Part shown: in pieces, positions 52,094 through 60,123 of the stretch
Position numbering within the stretch: position 1 is the stretch's first letter
How the letters are laid out: every line of letters starts with the position of its first letter
Assembly: GCA_964489525.1 (NCBI GenBank)
Contig: CAZAYY010000003.1
Span: forward strand, 124,001 to 188,000
Reading direction: 5' to 3'
DNA length: 64,000 bases
Source: CAZAYY01 sp964489525
GTDB taxonomy: Bacteria > Chloroflexota > Anaerolineae > Anaerolineales > JABWBV01
Program-made: the position numbers and the translations under genes
Notes under the pieces: generated by a model
Databases searched by the model: none
Seen by the model: only the letters and a program-made list of their open reading frames with translations
Told to the model about the DNA's origin: nothing

Positions 52094-53089
52094 CTACGGG
52101 ATGCCCCGTGCAAACAATAAATACATCAACATCGCCAGGCCAGCGCTCATCGGGATGGTCAGCAGCCAGGCCAGCGCAATCTCACCCAAAACCCGCCAGC
52201 GCACCTGGGAAACCCGCTGGGCTGAACCCACGCCCAAAATAGACGTACTGACCACATGGGTGGTCGAGACAGGCCCGCCAAGCAGAGAGGCGGCCAGGAT
52301 GACCGCTGCCGCCGAAAGCTGCGCAGTGAAGCTGTGCACCGGGCGAACCCGGTAAAACTTTGCACCCAGGGTGCGAATGAGCCGCCACCCTCCCGAAGCG
52401 GTTCCCAGGGCTATGGTCACCGCACAGACAATCACCACCCAGGGGGGTACGCTGAATACCGCCTGCTTGCCCAAAACCAGCAGCGCCAGGCTGATGAGAC
52501 CCATTGTTTTTTGGGCGTCGTTGCTGCCATGGCTGAGCGAAAGCACCAGGGCAGTGGGCAGTTGGGCCATCCGGAAAAAAATGTTGGCCTTTGGGGTTGC
52601 CCCACGGCTGATCCACAAAACCAGCCGCATGAACAGCGCCCCCACCACAAACCCAACCAGCGGCGAAACCAGCAGGGTTATGCCAATCTTAAGCAGCCCC
52701 GAAACCTGGAGCGCCTGCCAACCAGCCCGGATGACCACCGCCCCAACCAGCCCGCCCATCAGCGCATGCGATGAACTGGACGGAAGCCCCAAAAACCATG
52801 TCAGAAAGCTCCAGGCACTGGCGCTCAACAGCGCGGCAAGCAGCACACCCGGGGTAAGCGCCTCCTGGCGAACCACTTCGCTGCCAATGGTGCGCGCCAC
52901 TGCCATACCAAACAAAAATGGCCCAATAAAGTTGGCACTGGAGGCAATCAGCAGGGCTGCTCGCGGCGTCATGGCCCGCGAAGAAATCAGCGTGGCCACC
53001 ACATTCGCGCTGCCGTGAAACCCGTTGAGGAAGTTAAACACCACGGCAGCCAACAAGATGAGGGCCATCAATATATCGGGGTTCACCAC
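52094..53089 (-). CDS. pit: Inorganic phosphate transporter, PiT family
   Basis: A low-affinity phosphate-cation symporter of the inner membrane with 331 residues and about nine or ten helices. The two inverted PiT signatures are visible: NFLNGFHGSANVVATLISS near residues 18-36 and ALVLSLSHGSNDAQKTMGLI near 181-200. LPSSSSHALMGGLVGAVV near 101 and GPVSTTHVVSTSILGVGSA near 276 are the matching loop motifs. The start is GTG at 53089; an ATG nine codons in would cut into the first helix. No Pho box was recognised upstream. Confidence 0.93.
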   Translation of the reverse strand: MVNPDILMALILLAAVVFNFLNGFHGSANVVATLISSRAMTPRAALLIASSANFIGPFLFGMAVARTIGSEVVRQEALTPGVLLAALLSASAWSFLTWFLGLPSSSSHALMGGLVGAVVIRAGWQALQVSGLLKIGITLLVSPLVGFVVGALFMRLVLWISRGATPKANIFFRMAQLPTALVLSLSHGSNDAQKTMGLISLALLVLGKQAVFSVPPWVVIVCAVTIALGTASGGWRLIRTLGAKFYRVRPVHSFTAQLSAAAVILAASLLGGPVSTTHVVSTSILGVGSAQRVSQVRWRVLGEIALAWLLTIPMSAGLAMLMYLLFARGIP

Positions 53090-53677
53090 CTGCCCGCCTT
53101 TTGGTTGGAATCCTGGATGATTAACCTCATGTTAACAGTATACCCCATCCTATTATGGGCTGCAGCAAACATGCTCCTGAGGGTGCACGCAAAAGTTAAT
53201 GGTGTTGGCGAAATCAAATGCGTAAGCAACCTTGAAGGATATCCCCTCCGGTGACTGTGCCACCACGGACAGCCTCCCGTAGGGGCGCAGGGGTAAGATT
53301 TTTGCTCTGTGAACTGCCAACTTACCCCTGCGCCTTTACCGCCGGGATCAAGTGTCAAACTACCTTTCTCGAAAATTCGCGCAATTCGCGGCAAAAAAAT
53401 CCCCGGGGATGAAAGGTTTCTCAGTCGCTTTGCTCCTTCGAAACGACACATTGGAGGTTCGTCTCACGCATCCAGTGAGGATGAAAAGGCAACCCAGCCG
53501 GCAGGGTGCCATGATCATAAAAAAAACCGACTGGTTATCAAAAGCCTGCCGGGTTTTAAGCCAATGATGGTAGATCCCAATTTCCTGTACAGGCCTTTCT
53601 TAAAGTCGGGGTGGGGACCTGGAATTTTACAGGAGTTTCTGACTTTGAGAAACTCCTGATTTCCTGTAAATTCCCTC
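53090..53677. other. Intergenic region with repeat fragments and hairpins
   Basis: No gene seen. 53284-53297 and 53321-53334 form a perfect 14-bp hairpin (GGCGCAGGGGTAAG arm). An inverted R2 scrap lies at 53371-53396. A 38-bp repeat (53412-53449, TTTCTCAGTCGCTTTGCTCC core) recurs at 54995-55032 with two differences. Near the promoter, CAGGAGTTTCT (53630-53640) pairs with AGAAACTCCTG (53648-53658), competing with an outer pairing of 53621-53633 with 53663-53674. CCTGTA/TACAGG motifs cluster at 53584-53593, 53628 and 53663. Confidence 0.6.
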
Positions 53678-53738
53678 TTGACAAAATAGAATAATTGTTC
53701 TATATTTAAACTAAATAATAGTATATATGTTCTATTAT
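53678..53738 (+). promoter_or_regulatory. Strong promoter with two operator-like boxes
   Basis: TTGACA (53678-53683) and TATATT (53701-53706), 17 bp apart, form the best promoter in the window. AGAATAATTGTTCT (53688-53701) lies between the two elements. TAGTATATATGTTCTATTAT (53719-53738) lies over the start region and is shared with 40035-40054. Its arms ATAATAG and CTATTAT form a 7-bp dyad. Both boxes resemble the GAAC-N4-GTTC SOS core with one half degenerate. Confidence 0.75.
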
Positions 53739-53777
53739 AACACGAGGCGGTCGCGCTGCGACAAAGGAGAAACCATC

Positions 53778-54569
53778 ATGTCAGCGTATCGAAAAGGAAT
53801 TTCTGGATTGGGTATTTTGCCCCATGGGCTGCAGATGCAGCGCGGGTTGATGTTTGGGGTGATGATCATCGGCGCCCTGCTGGCGTTTGAAATTTTCAAC
53901 TTCAGCACCACCCAGTTTGCACTGCAAGACTTGTTGGGCGATTTAGATTTCATGGGCGTTCGCTGGGCTTCCATCCTGGCGCTGGCTTTCTGTGGCATAG
54001 ATTTTGCCGGAATTGCCCGCCTGTTCACCCCCGAAGAGGGCGCAGACGAACCTGCAGAAGTGTGGTACCTGTTTGGCGCCTGGCTGTTGGCGGCAACCAT
54101 GAACGCCATGCTCACCTGGTGGGGCGTTTCCATTGCCGTGCTCAGCCACGAAACCCTGGGCAACGCGGTGGTCAGCCGGGAAATGCTGCTGAAAGTGGTG
54201 CCCATTTTTGTGGCGGTGCTGGTCTGGCTCAGCCGGGTGCTGCTGATTGGTTCATTTTCAGTCGCCGGTGACCGCCTGTTTTCCCAGGCCGACCAGCGGA
54301 CGTACCGCTCACAGGCTCCCAGTCAATCCACGTCTCTCAGCCGGGTGGTTCCGGCAAGCCAGTTGGGCGCACCTCGCTCGCAGCAGCGGACCAACCAACC
54401 CGCCTCTTACCAATCGTACCCGCGCAAAGACCGTGTTGCCGAACCGTATGAAGAACCCCTGGCAGCAGCCCCGGTCCACCCGGAGCCAACCTACCACCCC
54501 ATCAACCGCAGCACCATAGGCAACACCACCCGCAGCAACTCACCCGGCAACCCACCCCAATTTCGCTAG
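53778..54569 (+). CDS. Membrane protein of unknown function
   Basis: 263 residues with four predicted membrane helices (about 24-41, 60-78, 95-116 and 130-150) and a soluble tail of some 100 residues rich in Ser, Gln, Pro and Arg. A charged loop (FTPEEGADEPAEVW) lies between helices 2 and 3. No known domain was recognised. The ATG at 53778 follows AAAGGAGAAACC; an upstream in-frame ATG lies within the operator. The strong, apparently repressed promoter suggests an inducible envelope protein, perhaps under stress; this is inference. A clean terminator follows, so it is monocistronic. Confidence 0.75.
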   Translation: MSAYRKGISGLGILPHGLQMQRGLMFGVMIIGALLAFEIFNFSTTQFALQDLLGDLDFMGVRWASILALAFCGIDFAGIARLFTPEEGADEPAEVWYLFGAWLLAATMNAMLTWWGVSIAVLSHETLGNAVVSREMLLKVVPIFVAVLVWLSRVLLIGSFSVAGDRLFSQADQRTYRSQAPSQSTSLSRVVPASQLGAPRSQQRTNQPASYQSYPRKDRVAEPYEEPLAAAPVHPEPTYHPINRSTIGNTTRSNSPGNPPQFR

Positions 54570-54612
54570 GCCTGTTGGCCGAATTTTCACACCCTCCGGC
54601 GCGACCCATCCA

Positions 54613-54648
54613 CACCTCCCGAAGATCGATTCGGGAGGTGCTTTTTTT
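54613..54648 (+). terminator. Terminator after the membrane protein gene
   Basis: CACCTCCCGAA (54613-54623) and TTCGGGAGGTG (54630-54640) form an 11-bp stem with a 6-nt loop, followed by CTTTTTTTG. A textbook intrinsic terminator 43 bp after the stop. Confidence 0.95.
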
Positions 54649-54657
54649 GCATACATA

Positions 54658-55032
54658 AGAAAGGGGAAATTGAAAATGGTATTGGAGTCCCATGTCCCGA
54701 CAGGGTTTTGTAGGGGCGGGTCGCCACGCAGCGGAAGCCAATCCAGAGCCATCCCTTGCTCATTCCGGTGCAACCCGCCTGCCCACCCGCTGACCCGCCC
54801 TTCCCGCCGGGGTTCCCCCTGCGCCCCTACCACGGGTATAACGGAACACCCAACCCATCCTTCGCACAAATTTGCGCAATTCGCGGCAAAGCCAATGGGC
54901 TCCGGGTAGGGCACACCTTTTATAGGATGTCCAACCCGGTATGAATCGCGGGTAACGGTTGACCTGGAGGGGCACAGCCGAGAGTAATCCTTTCAAAGAT
55001 TTCTCAGTCGCTTCGCTCCTTCGAAACGACAC
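54658..55032. repeat. Interspersed repeat block, copy e (inverted), plus 38-bp repeat
   Basis: GAAAGGGGAAATTGAAAATG (54659-54678) is the reverse complement of the R1 core end. 54709-54893 is R2 in reverse, including GCGCAATTCGCGGCAAAG at its end, but the central palindrome is damaged (CACAAATTTGCGC). The 38-bp repeat at 54995-55032 matches 53412-53449. No gene is seen between this block and the GH4 start at 55150. Confidence 0.75.
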
Positions 55033-55149
55033 AGGGGTAGGTACTGTGTCATTTCAAACGGCGCGCCAGGCGTTTTGCGGGTAAAATCAAAAGAGAGCAA
55101 CCTGCCCGGGCAAAAAAAACGCCAGGGCGAGAAATCACAACCGAGGATA

Positions 55150-56451
55150 ATGATGCTTAAAGTAGCGGTAATTGGCGGTGGTTCCACCTATACCCCTGAA
55201 CTGGTCAGCGGTTTTTTGGACCGCCTGGAGCAGTTCCCCCTGGATGAACTGTGGTTGATGGATATTGATGCCCGGCGGCTGGAAATTGTCGGCGGGTTTG
55301 CCCAACGAATGGTGGCAAACCGGGGGAAGCCCTTCCAGGTTTTCCTCACCACCCGGCAAACCGAAGCCGTGGCAGGGGCAAATTATGTCACCACGCAGAT
55401 CCGGGTGGGGCAAATGGAAGCCCGCCGCCAGGATGAATACCTCGGTCTGCGCCACGGCCTGGTCGGGCAGGAAACCACCGGGGTAGGCGGCATGGCCAAA
55501 GCCCTGCGCACCATTCCGGTAATTTTAAAAGTGGCCGAAGATATGCGCACGTTGGCCCACCCTGGAGCGCTGTTGGTCAATTTCACCAATCCCGCCGGGC
55601 TGGTAACCCAGGCCCTCAGCCAATATGCGCCCGACGTCCCCTCGGTTGGGGTCTGCAATGGGCCTTTAACCACCAAAATTGATTTTCTGGAAATGTTGGC
55701 TGCTCCTGGCGAAGCCCCCACCCCCCACGAACAGGTAGAAGTAGACACCCTTGGCCTCAACCACCTGACCTGGTACCGGGGTTTAAAGGTAAACGGGGTG
55801 GAAACCTGGCCGCGCCTGCTCGAAGTTGTGCTCGCCGAATTACGAGCCATGCCCAACCCACCCTGGGACCCCCAGACCATCGCAGCCCTGGGCATGATTC
55901 CCAACGACTACATCCAATATTTTTATTACACCGCCCGCAAGCTGGAAGCCCAGCGCAAATGGCCGCCTTCCCGCGCAGAACAGGTGATGGCCATTGAAGA
56001 AAAGCTGCTGCAAGAATACGCCAACCCGGCCCTGGTGACACCCCCGCCCGAGTTAATGCAGCGCGGCGGGGCGTATTATGCCACCGTGGCTGCCCAACTG
56101 CTGAACGCCCACTACAACGACCTGGACGAAATCCACGTGGTTAACCTGCGCCAGGGCGGCGCCGTGGCTGGCTGGCCTGCCGATTGGGTGCTCGAAATGC
56201 CGGCGCGGGTGGGGCGGGCCGGGCTGGTGCCGCTGCCAGCCGAACCGCTGCCCCCAGCTCAATTTGGTCTGCTGGCTGCAGTGAAAGCCTACGAACTGCT
56301 CACGGTGCAGGCAGCGGTACACGGCGACAGGAAAGCCGCTTACCAGGCCCTGCTGGTTCACCCGCTTGGCCCCAGTGCCGAAAAAATCCAGGCGGTTTTG
56401 GACGACCTGCTCGCCGTCCACCGCCCCTACCTGCCCCAATTTACACCATGA
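55150..56451 (+). CDS. Glycoside hydrolase family 4, 6-phospho-beta-glucosidase/chitobiase type
   Basis: GH4 enzymes cleave phosphorylated disaccharides by an NAD- and metal-dependent oxidation-elimination route. The 433 residues start at the ATG pair 55150/55153, where AVIGGGSTYTPELVSGFLDR (residues 6-25) forms the NAD fold. VNFTNPAGLVTQALSQY near 148, VPSVGVCNGP near 169 with the metal-binding Cys, and LGLNHLTWYRG near 199 with the metal His are diagnostic. It overlaps a sugar kinase gene by 4 bp, and a ChbG-type deacetylase follows. In E. coli, ChbF (GH4) and ChbG act together on chitobiose, so an N-acetylated substrate is likely. No PTS genes are present. Confidence 0.9.
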   Translation: MMLKVAVIGGGSTYTPELVSGFLDRLEQFPLDELWLMDIDARRLEIVGGFAQRMVANRGKPFQVFLTTRQTEAVAGANYVTTQIRVGQMEARRQDEYLGLRHGLVGQETTGVGGMAKALRTIPVILKVAEDMRTLAHPGALLVNFTNPAGLVTQALSQYAPDVPSVGVCNGPLTTKIDFLEMLAAPGEAPTPHEQVEVDTLGLNHLTWYRGLKVNGVETWPRLLEVVLAELRAMPNPPWDPQTIAALGMIPNDYIQYFYYTARKLEAQRKWPPSRAEQVMAIEEKLLQEYANPALVTPPPELMQRGGAYYATVAAQLLNAHYNDLDEIHVVNLRQGGAVAGWPADWVLEMPARVGRAGLVPLPAEPLPPAQFGLLAAVKAYELLTVQAAVHGDRKAAYQALLVHPLGPSAEKIQAVLDDLLAVHRPYLPQFTP

Positions 56452-57413
56452 AATACTACCTGGGTACCGACGTAGGCAGCACCAAAACCCACGCCGCCAT
56501 TGCAGACGAAACCGGCAAATTGGTGGGCTTTGGCGAAAGCGGCCCCGGAAATTACGAAAGCGTGGGCTTCAAGGGGATGTATACCGCTATGCGGCAGGCG
56601 CTTGAACAGGCTCTCCATGCTGCGAATATTACGCCCAGTCAAATCTCTGCCGCCGGGCATGGCGTTGCGGGTTACGATTGGCCCTCAGAATATCCTTCCT
56701 GTGCAGCGGTGATTGAGGGTCTGGGGCTGCCAGGGCCATTTACCCTCGTGAACGATGCCATCTTAGGGCTGGTTGCCGGCTCCCAGGAAGGCTGGGGCGT
56801 TTCAGTGGTATCGGGAACCGGCTGCAACTGCCGGGGGTGGGATGCCAGCCGCAAGCGCGAAGGCCGGGTGACCGGGCATGGCGTTCACCTGGGCGAAGGG
56901 GCGGGTGCTTCGGAACTGGTTTTCAAAGCCATGCAGTATGTGGGCTATTCATGGGCAAAGCGCCTTCCCCCTACCCTGCTCAGCGATATCTTCATCAAGC
57001 ATGTCGGTGCTGCCAGCCTGGAAGACCTGATTGAAGGGTATGCCCGGGAGCGCTACACCCTTTCGGCATCTCTCGCACCCGAAATTTTCAACGCAGCTCA
57101 CCAGAGCGACCGGGTTGCCCAGTCCCTGGCAACCTGGGCCGGGCAAGAACTTGGTTTGCTGGCAGTGGGCGTCATTCGCCAGCTGGAATTTGAGCCGCTG
57201 GAATTCGATGTGGTACTTTCCGGCAGCATGTTCAACGCCGGGAAAATCCTGATTGGCCCCATGCACCAAACCATCCAGGCCTGTGCCCCGCTGGCGCGCC
57301 TGGTCCGGCTGGAGACTGCACCCGTCATTGGGGCGGTGCTGCTGGCTTTTGAAGCCGCAGAAGATGGCCCTTCTGCCGCGGTGAGAGACCGATTGCGTCG
57401 AGGAAGCCAGTGA
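56448..57413 (+). CDS. BadF/BadG-type ATPase, N-acetylglucosamine kinase family
   Basis: An ASKHA-fold sugar kinase of 321 residues. GTDVGSTKTHAAIAD at 6-20 is the phosphate 1 loop, VNDAILGLVAG near 97, VVSGTGCNCRGW near 120 the phosphate 2 loop, and VVLSGSMFNAG near 254 the adenosine motif. Members phosphorylate GlcNAc or related amino sugars. Its ATG overlaps the GH4 stop (ATGA), and the next gene overlaps its own stop, so the trio is translationally coupled. Here it may make GlcNAc 6-phosphate, or phosphorylate the disaccharide that GH4 requires, replacing the missing PTS. Which one is unknown. Confidence 0.85.
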   Translation: MKYYLGTDVGSTKTHAAIADETGKLVGFGESGPGNYESVGFKGMYTAMRQALEQALHAANITPSQISAAGHGVAGYDWPSEYPSCAAVIEGLGLPGPFTLVNDAILGLVAGSQEGWGVSVVSGTGCNCRGWDASRKREGRVTGHGVHLGEGAGASELVFKAMQYVGYSWAKRLPPTLLSDIFIKHVGAASLEDLIEGYARERYTLSASLAPEIFNAAHQSDRVAQSLATWAGQELGLLAVGVIRQLEFEPLEFDVVLSGSMFNAGKILIGPMHQTIQACAPLARLVRLETAPVIGAVLLAFEAAEDGPSAAVRDRLRRGSQ

Positions 57414-58255
57414 AGCAGGAAGAAACCCCTTTTTTAATCGTTAATGCCGATGACTATGGGCGAACGCCGGACATTTCGCGGGGCATTCGCCAGGCCCACT
57501 TAACCGGGGTGGTGACCTCTACAACCTGTATGATGAACTACCCCAATACCGCAGAGGACATCCACCTGGCCCAGCGAGAAACTCCGGGACTGGGGCTGGG
57601 CGTCCACCTGGTGCTGACTTCTGGCAAGCCGCTGCAGCCGCCCACAAATGTGCCCGGGTTAGTCAACACCGCCGGCAGCTTCCACACGCTGCAAGATTTC
57701 TTAATAATGCTTCCAGGGTTAGACCTGGCCCAGGTGCAGGCCGAATGGCAGGCCCAAATCGAATCTTTTGTCCAGTCAGCAGGGCGCCCGCCCACCCACC
57801 TGGACGCCCACCACCACACCGCCTTTTTCACGCCTGGGCTTTTCGGGGTGATGCTCAGCCTGGCACGCACCTGGGGCACAGCCATTCGCCTGCCCACACC
57901 CGACCCGGTGAGCGGCTCCTTGGGCGGCCTGCCCGCTGAAATTGCCGCCCAATTTACGGAGTTTGGCCCGCCTTTGCTGGCAGAATTTAAACCTCCCACC
58001 CCGACCCGCTTTATCAGCAGCTTTTTTGATCAAACCGCCACGCTGGAGCGCGCCCTCCAGATTGTAGACACGCTCGAACCCGGGGTAACCGAGTGGATGT
58101 GCCACCCGGGTTTTTCGGATACCTTCCTGGCAGCTGGTTCATCCTACAACGTACAGCGCGACCGAGAACTGGCAGTCCTCACAAACCCCACACTGGCTTC
58201 AGCCATACACCAACGCAATATCACCTTACGCTCATTCCACAAATTGGGAAAATAA
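57410..58255 (+). CDS. chbG: ChbG/HpnK-family carbohydrate deacetylase
   Basis: YdjC-like deacetylase of 281 residues. FLIVNADDYGRTPDISRGI near 7-25 holds the metal Asp pair, HLDAHHH near 127 the metal His residues, and EWMCHPGFSD near 226 closes the site. ChbG removes one acetyl group from chitobiose 6-phosphate and chitotriose 6-phosphate so that GH4 ChbF can split them. The start is GTG at 57410, overlapping the kinase stop by 4 bp. The three genes fit chitooligosaccharide use after the uptake system, which must be encoded elsewhere. Confidence 0.9.
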   Translation: MKQEETPFLIVNADDYGRTPDISRGIRQAHLTGVVTSTTCMMNYPNTAEDIHLAQRETPGLGLGVHLVLTSGKPLQPPTNVPGLVNTAGSFHTLQDFLIMLPGLDLAQVQAEWQAQIESFVQSAGRPPTHLDAHHHTAFFTPGLFGVMLSLARTWGTAIRLPTPDPVSGSLGGLPAEIAAQFTEFGPPLLAEFKPPTPTRFISSFFDQTATLERALQIVDTLEPGVTEWMCHPGFSDTFLAAGSSYNVQRDRELAVLTNPTLASAIHQRNITLRSFHKLGK

Positions 58256-58260
58256 GCCCC

Positions 58261-58332
58261 AAGCAGCAGGCTCCCGGCGATACGCTATAGGCTGTTGGCG
58301 ATACGCCGCAAGCCGCAGGCTCCTGGCTATCT
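58261..58332. repeat. Short imperfect direct repeats
   Basis: AGCAGCAGGCTCCCGGCGAT (58263-58282) is repeated as AGCCGCAGGCTCCTGGCTAT (58311-58330), with a middle partial copy (TGGCGATACGC near 58296). They lie between the convergent 3' ends of chbG and the metalloenzyme gene. No hairpin with a T-run was seen. Confidence 0.5.
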
Positions 58333-58342
58333 ACTCCCAGCT

Positions 58343-59260
58343 TCAAAGCTGCAGAAAACGCCGGATGGCAGGGGCAATATCTGCCAGGGTGGAAAGCCCC
58401 TCGGCGAATGGGCGGCGCAGCGCAGGGCTGCCCACCACCAGGCCCGGCACAGCGTTGGCAGTGTGTTTGCGGGTGCTTAAATCTTCCAGGTTGCCGTGGT
58501 CGGAGGTCATCAAAATCAACCCGGCTTCGTCATCCCAGGCAGAGAGCAGCCCGGCCAACACCTGGTCGAAAGTCTCCAACAGGGGAACCGCTTCATCCAT
58601 ATTTTGTTTATGCCCGGCATAATCACTGAGCCAATATTCAAAAAATGCAAAATCATAGCGTTCTGCCAGCCTGGCAAGGTTCTGCCCGGCTTCATGGGGG
58701 CTGAACACCGGGCAATCGGGATCCGAAAGGCGCTCGCGCCAGGCCTCCCCGGTGAAATCGGCGGAAAGGGCGCGCCCGGCGTGCAGGTCTGCCTGGCGCA
58801 GCAGCGGCAGCCCGGCGCTGGTCACCGCCAGCGGAATGGCCGAAAGCAGCCGGTGGCCGCTCTCAATTCCATGAAAATAGCCATCCGGATATGCATTCAA
58901 CAGCCCGGCGCTGCGGCCTGTCTTTTTCAGGTCCTGGAACAGGTTGCCCTGGCGCAAAATGGCGGCAATGGGCGGGTTGGGTTTTGGCCCGTAATGCAGC
59001 CCAATTTCAGCGGGCACATTGCGCCCTGTGAGCAAAACCGCCTGCCCGCTGGCCGACTGCGGCAGCCCGGCCACACCCAACCCGGCGTCCAGCGCCAGCA
59101 GCGAAGCCCGGCTGGTTTCCAGGGGCACATTCTCGGCCAACAGCCGCCTACCCCCCAGCATGCCATGCAGAGCAGGCAGGTGGGCGCGGGCAAACGGGTT
59201 GGTTTCCGGGTCGGCTTTGCCCAACCCTACCCCATCCAGGAACAAAAACAATACCCTCAT
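58343..59260 (-). CDS. Metalloenzyme of the alkaline phosphatase/phosphoglycerate mutase superfamily
   Basis: 305 residues. RVLFLFLDGVGLGKADPETN at 2-21 supplies the first metal Asp, LPQSASGQAVLLTGRNVP near 66 the catalytic Ser/Thr position, and MTSDHGNLEDLSTRKHTANAVP near 258 the metal Asp/His set, as in cofactor-independent phosphoglycerate mutase and related phosphopentomutases. It is much shorter than a full mutase (about 510), lacking the inserted transferase domain, so it belongs to the stand-alone metalloenzyme group whose substrates are unclear. It overlaps the upstream methyltransferase gene by 4 bp. Confidence 0.8.
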   Translation of the reverse strand: MRVLFLFLDGVGLGKADPETNPFARAHLPALHGMLGGRRLLAENVPLETSRASLLALDAGLGVAGLPQSASGQAVLLTGRNVPAEIGLHYGPKPNPPIAAILRQGNLFQDLKKTGRSAGLLNAYPDGYFHGIESGHRLLSAIPLAVTSAGLPLLRQADLHAGRALSADFTGEAWRERLSDPDCPVFSPHEAGQNLARLAERYDFAFFEYWLSDYAGHKQNMDEAVPLLETFDQVLAGLLSAWDDEAGLILMTSDHGNLEDLSTRKHTANAVPGLVVGSPALRRPFAEGLSTLADIAPAIRRFLQL

Positions 59261-59826
59261 ACAGGTTTCTCAAAGGTAAGCCAGGCGGAGGGGCGCATGC
59301 CGCGCTCGGTGCCATCTGCCCGGTGGGTTAATGTCCACATCTGGGCCATGGCGTCAATCTCATCCTGCCCAATGCCTGGCCCCTGGGAACCCGGCGTAGT
59401 TTGCAAAAAGGTGTATACCAGGTAAGTTCCCCCAGGAGCCAACAAACGCCCCACACCCTGCCGGTACAATTCCCGCCCGGCGGAAGAAAGACTGTGCAAA
59501 CAGCCAATATCCAACACCAAGTCAAACAAGCCAGAAATCTGATCCAGGCGCGTGACATCTCCCACCTGAAGCCGGGCCTGCACTCCGGCATGGCGCAGCT
59601 TGCGCTGACCGGTGCGCACAGCCCGCCAGGCAAAGTCAATTCCCAGCGCGTCCCAACCAGCCTTAGCCAGGGTAAGCACATTCGTCCCTGTGCCGCAGCC
59701 AAGGTCAATTGCGCGGCCAGGCGGGTGACTTTGAATAAAAGCCAGCAGTTCCGGTGGAGAAATGCCCGTGTCCCAGGGTGGGTTTTGAAAATATTTGAGA
59801 TTAAAAAATAACCTGCGCAGCATCAT
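59257..59826 (-). CDS. Class I SAM-dependent methyltransferase
   Basis: 189 residues with the Rossmann methyltransferase fold. AIDLGCGTGTNVLTLAKAGW near 40-59 is motif I, GIDFAWRAV near 62 the post-I acidic strand, and LVLDIGCLHSLSS near 102 motif IV. Family members act on varied small molecules; some related proteins are annotated as thiopurine or tellurite methyltransferases, but the substrate cannot be told. ATG 59826 is preferred with AAGGA upstream; an ATG at 59823 and a TTG at 59829 are alternatives. It is co-transcribed with the metalloenzyme gene. Confidence 0.85.
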   Translation of the reverse strand: MMLRRLFFNLKYFQNPPWDTGISPPELLAFIQSHPPGRAIDLGCGTGTNVLTLAKAGWDALGIDFAWRAVRTGQRKLRHAGVQARLQVGDVTRLDQISGLFDLVLDIGCLHSLSSAGRELYRQGVGRLLAPGGTYLVYTFLQTTPGSQGPGIGQDEIDAMAQMWTLTHRADGTERGMRPSAWLTFEKPV

Positions 59827-59908
59827 CAATGTCCTTGGGGAATGTATTTCACCATTGTACCTTGAAAATGATGCTGAAAGATGGCCTGAACCTGCGGTTC
59901 ACAACTTT

Positions 59909-59955
59909 GAACCCCACCCCCATTCCCACCCCAGGCTTTGGGGCGGGGAGAAGGT
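59909..59955. repeat. GC-rich palindromic repeat, copy 3
   Basis: AACCCCACCCCCATTCCCAC leads into CCACCCCAGG and CTTTGGGGCGGGGAGAAGG, matching the copies at 6769 and 51241. The left arm is degraded (CCCACCCC against GGGGCGGGG). It lies just upstream of the EF-G paralogue; TATAAT at 60030-60035 is a good -10 for that gene, but no clear -35 was found. Confidence 0.65.
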
Positions 59956-60123
59956 AAGGGAATGGCCACCCGAATTTAACGGCAATGGCCCGATTTTAGC
60001 TTGTTCATGTACAGTTAAAAAATTTCCGTTATAATAGTGGGGTTTGAATTGGACTTATCGCCGGGATCATCCTGGCACCGGGGAACCCCCCGAAAAATCT
60101 ATATTCAGGAAGGATTGGATCTG

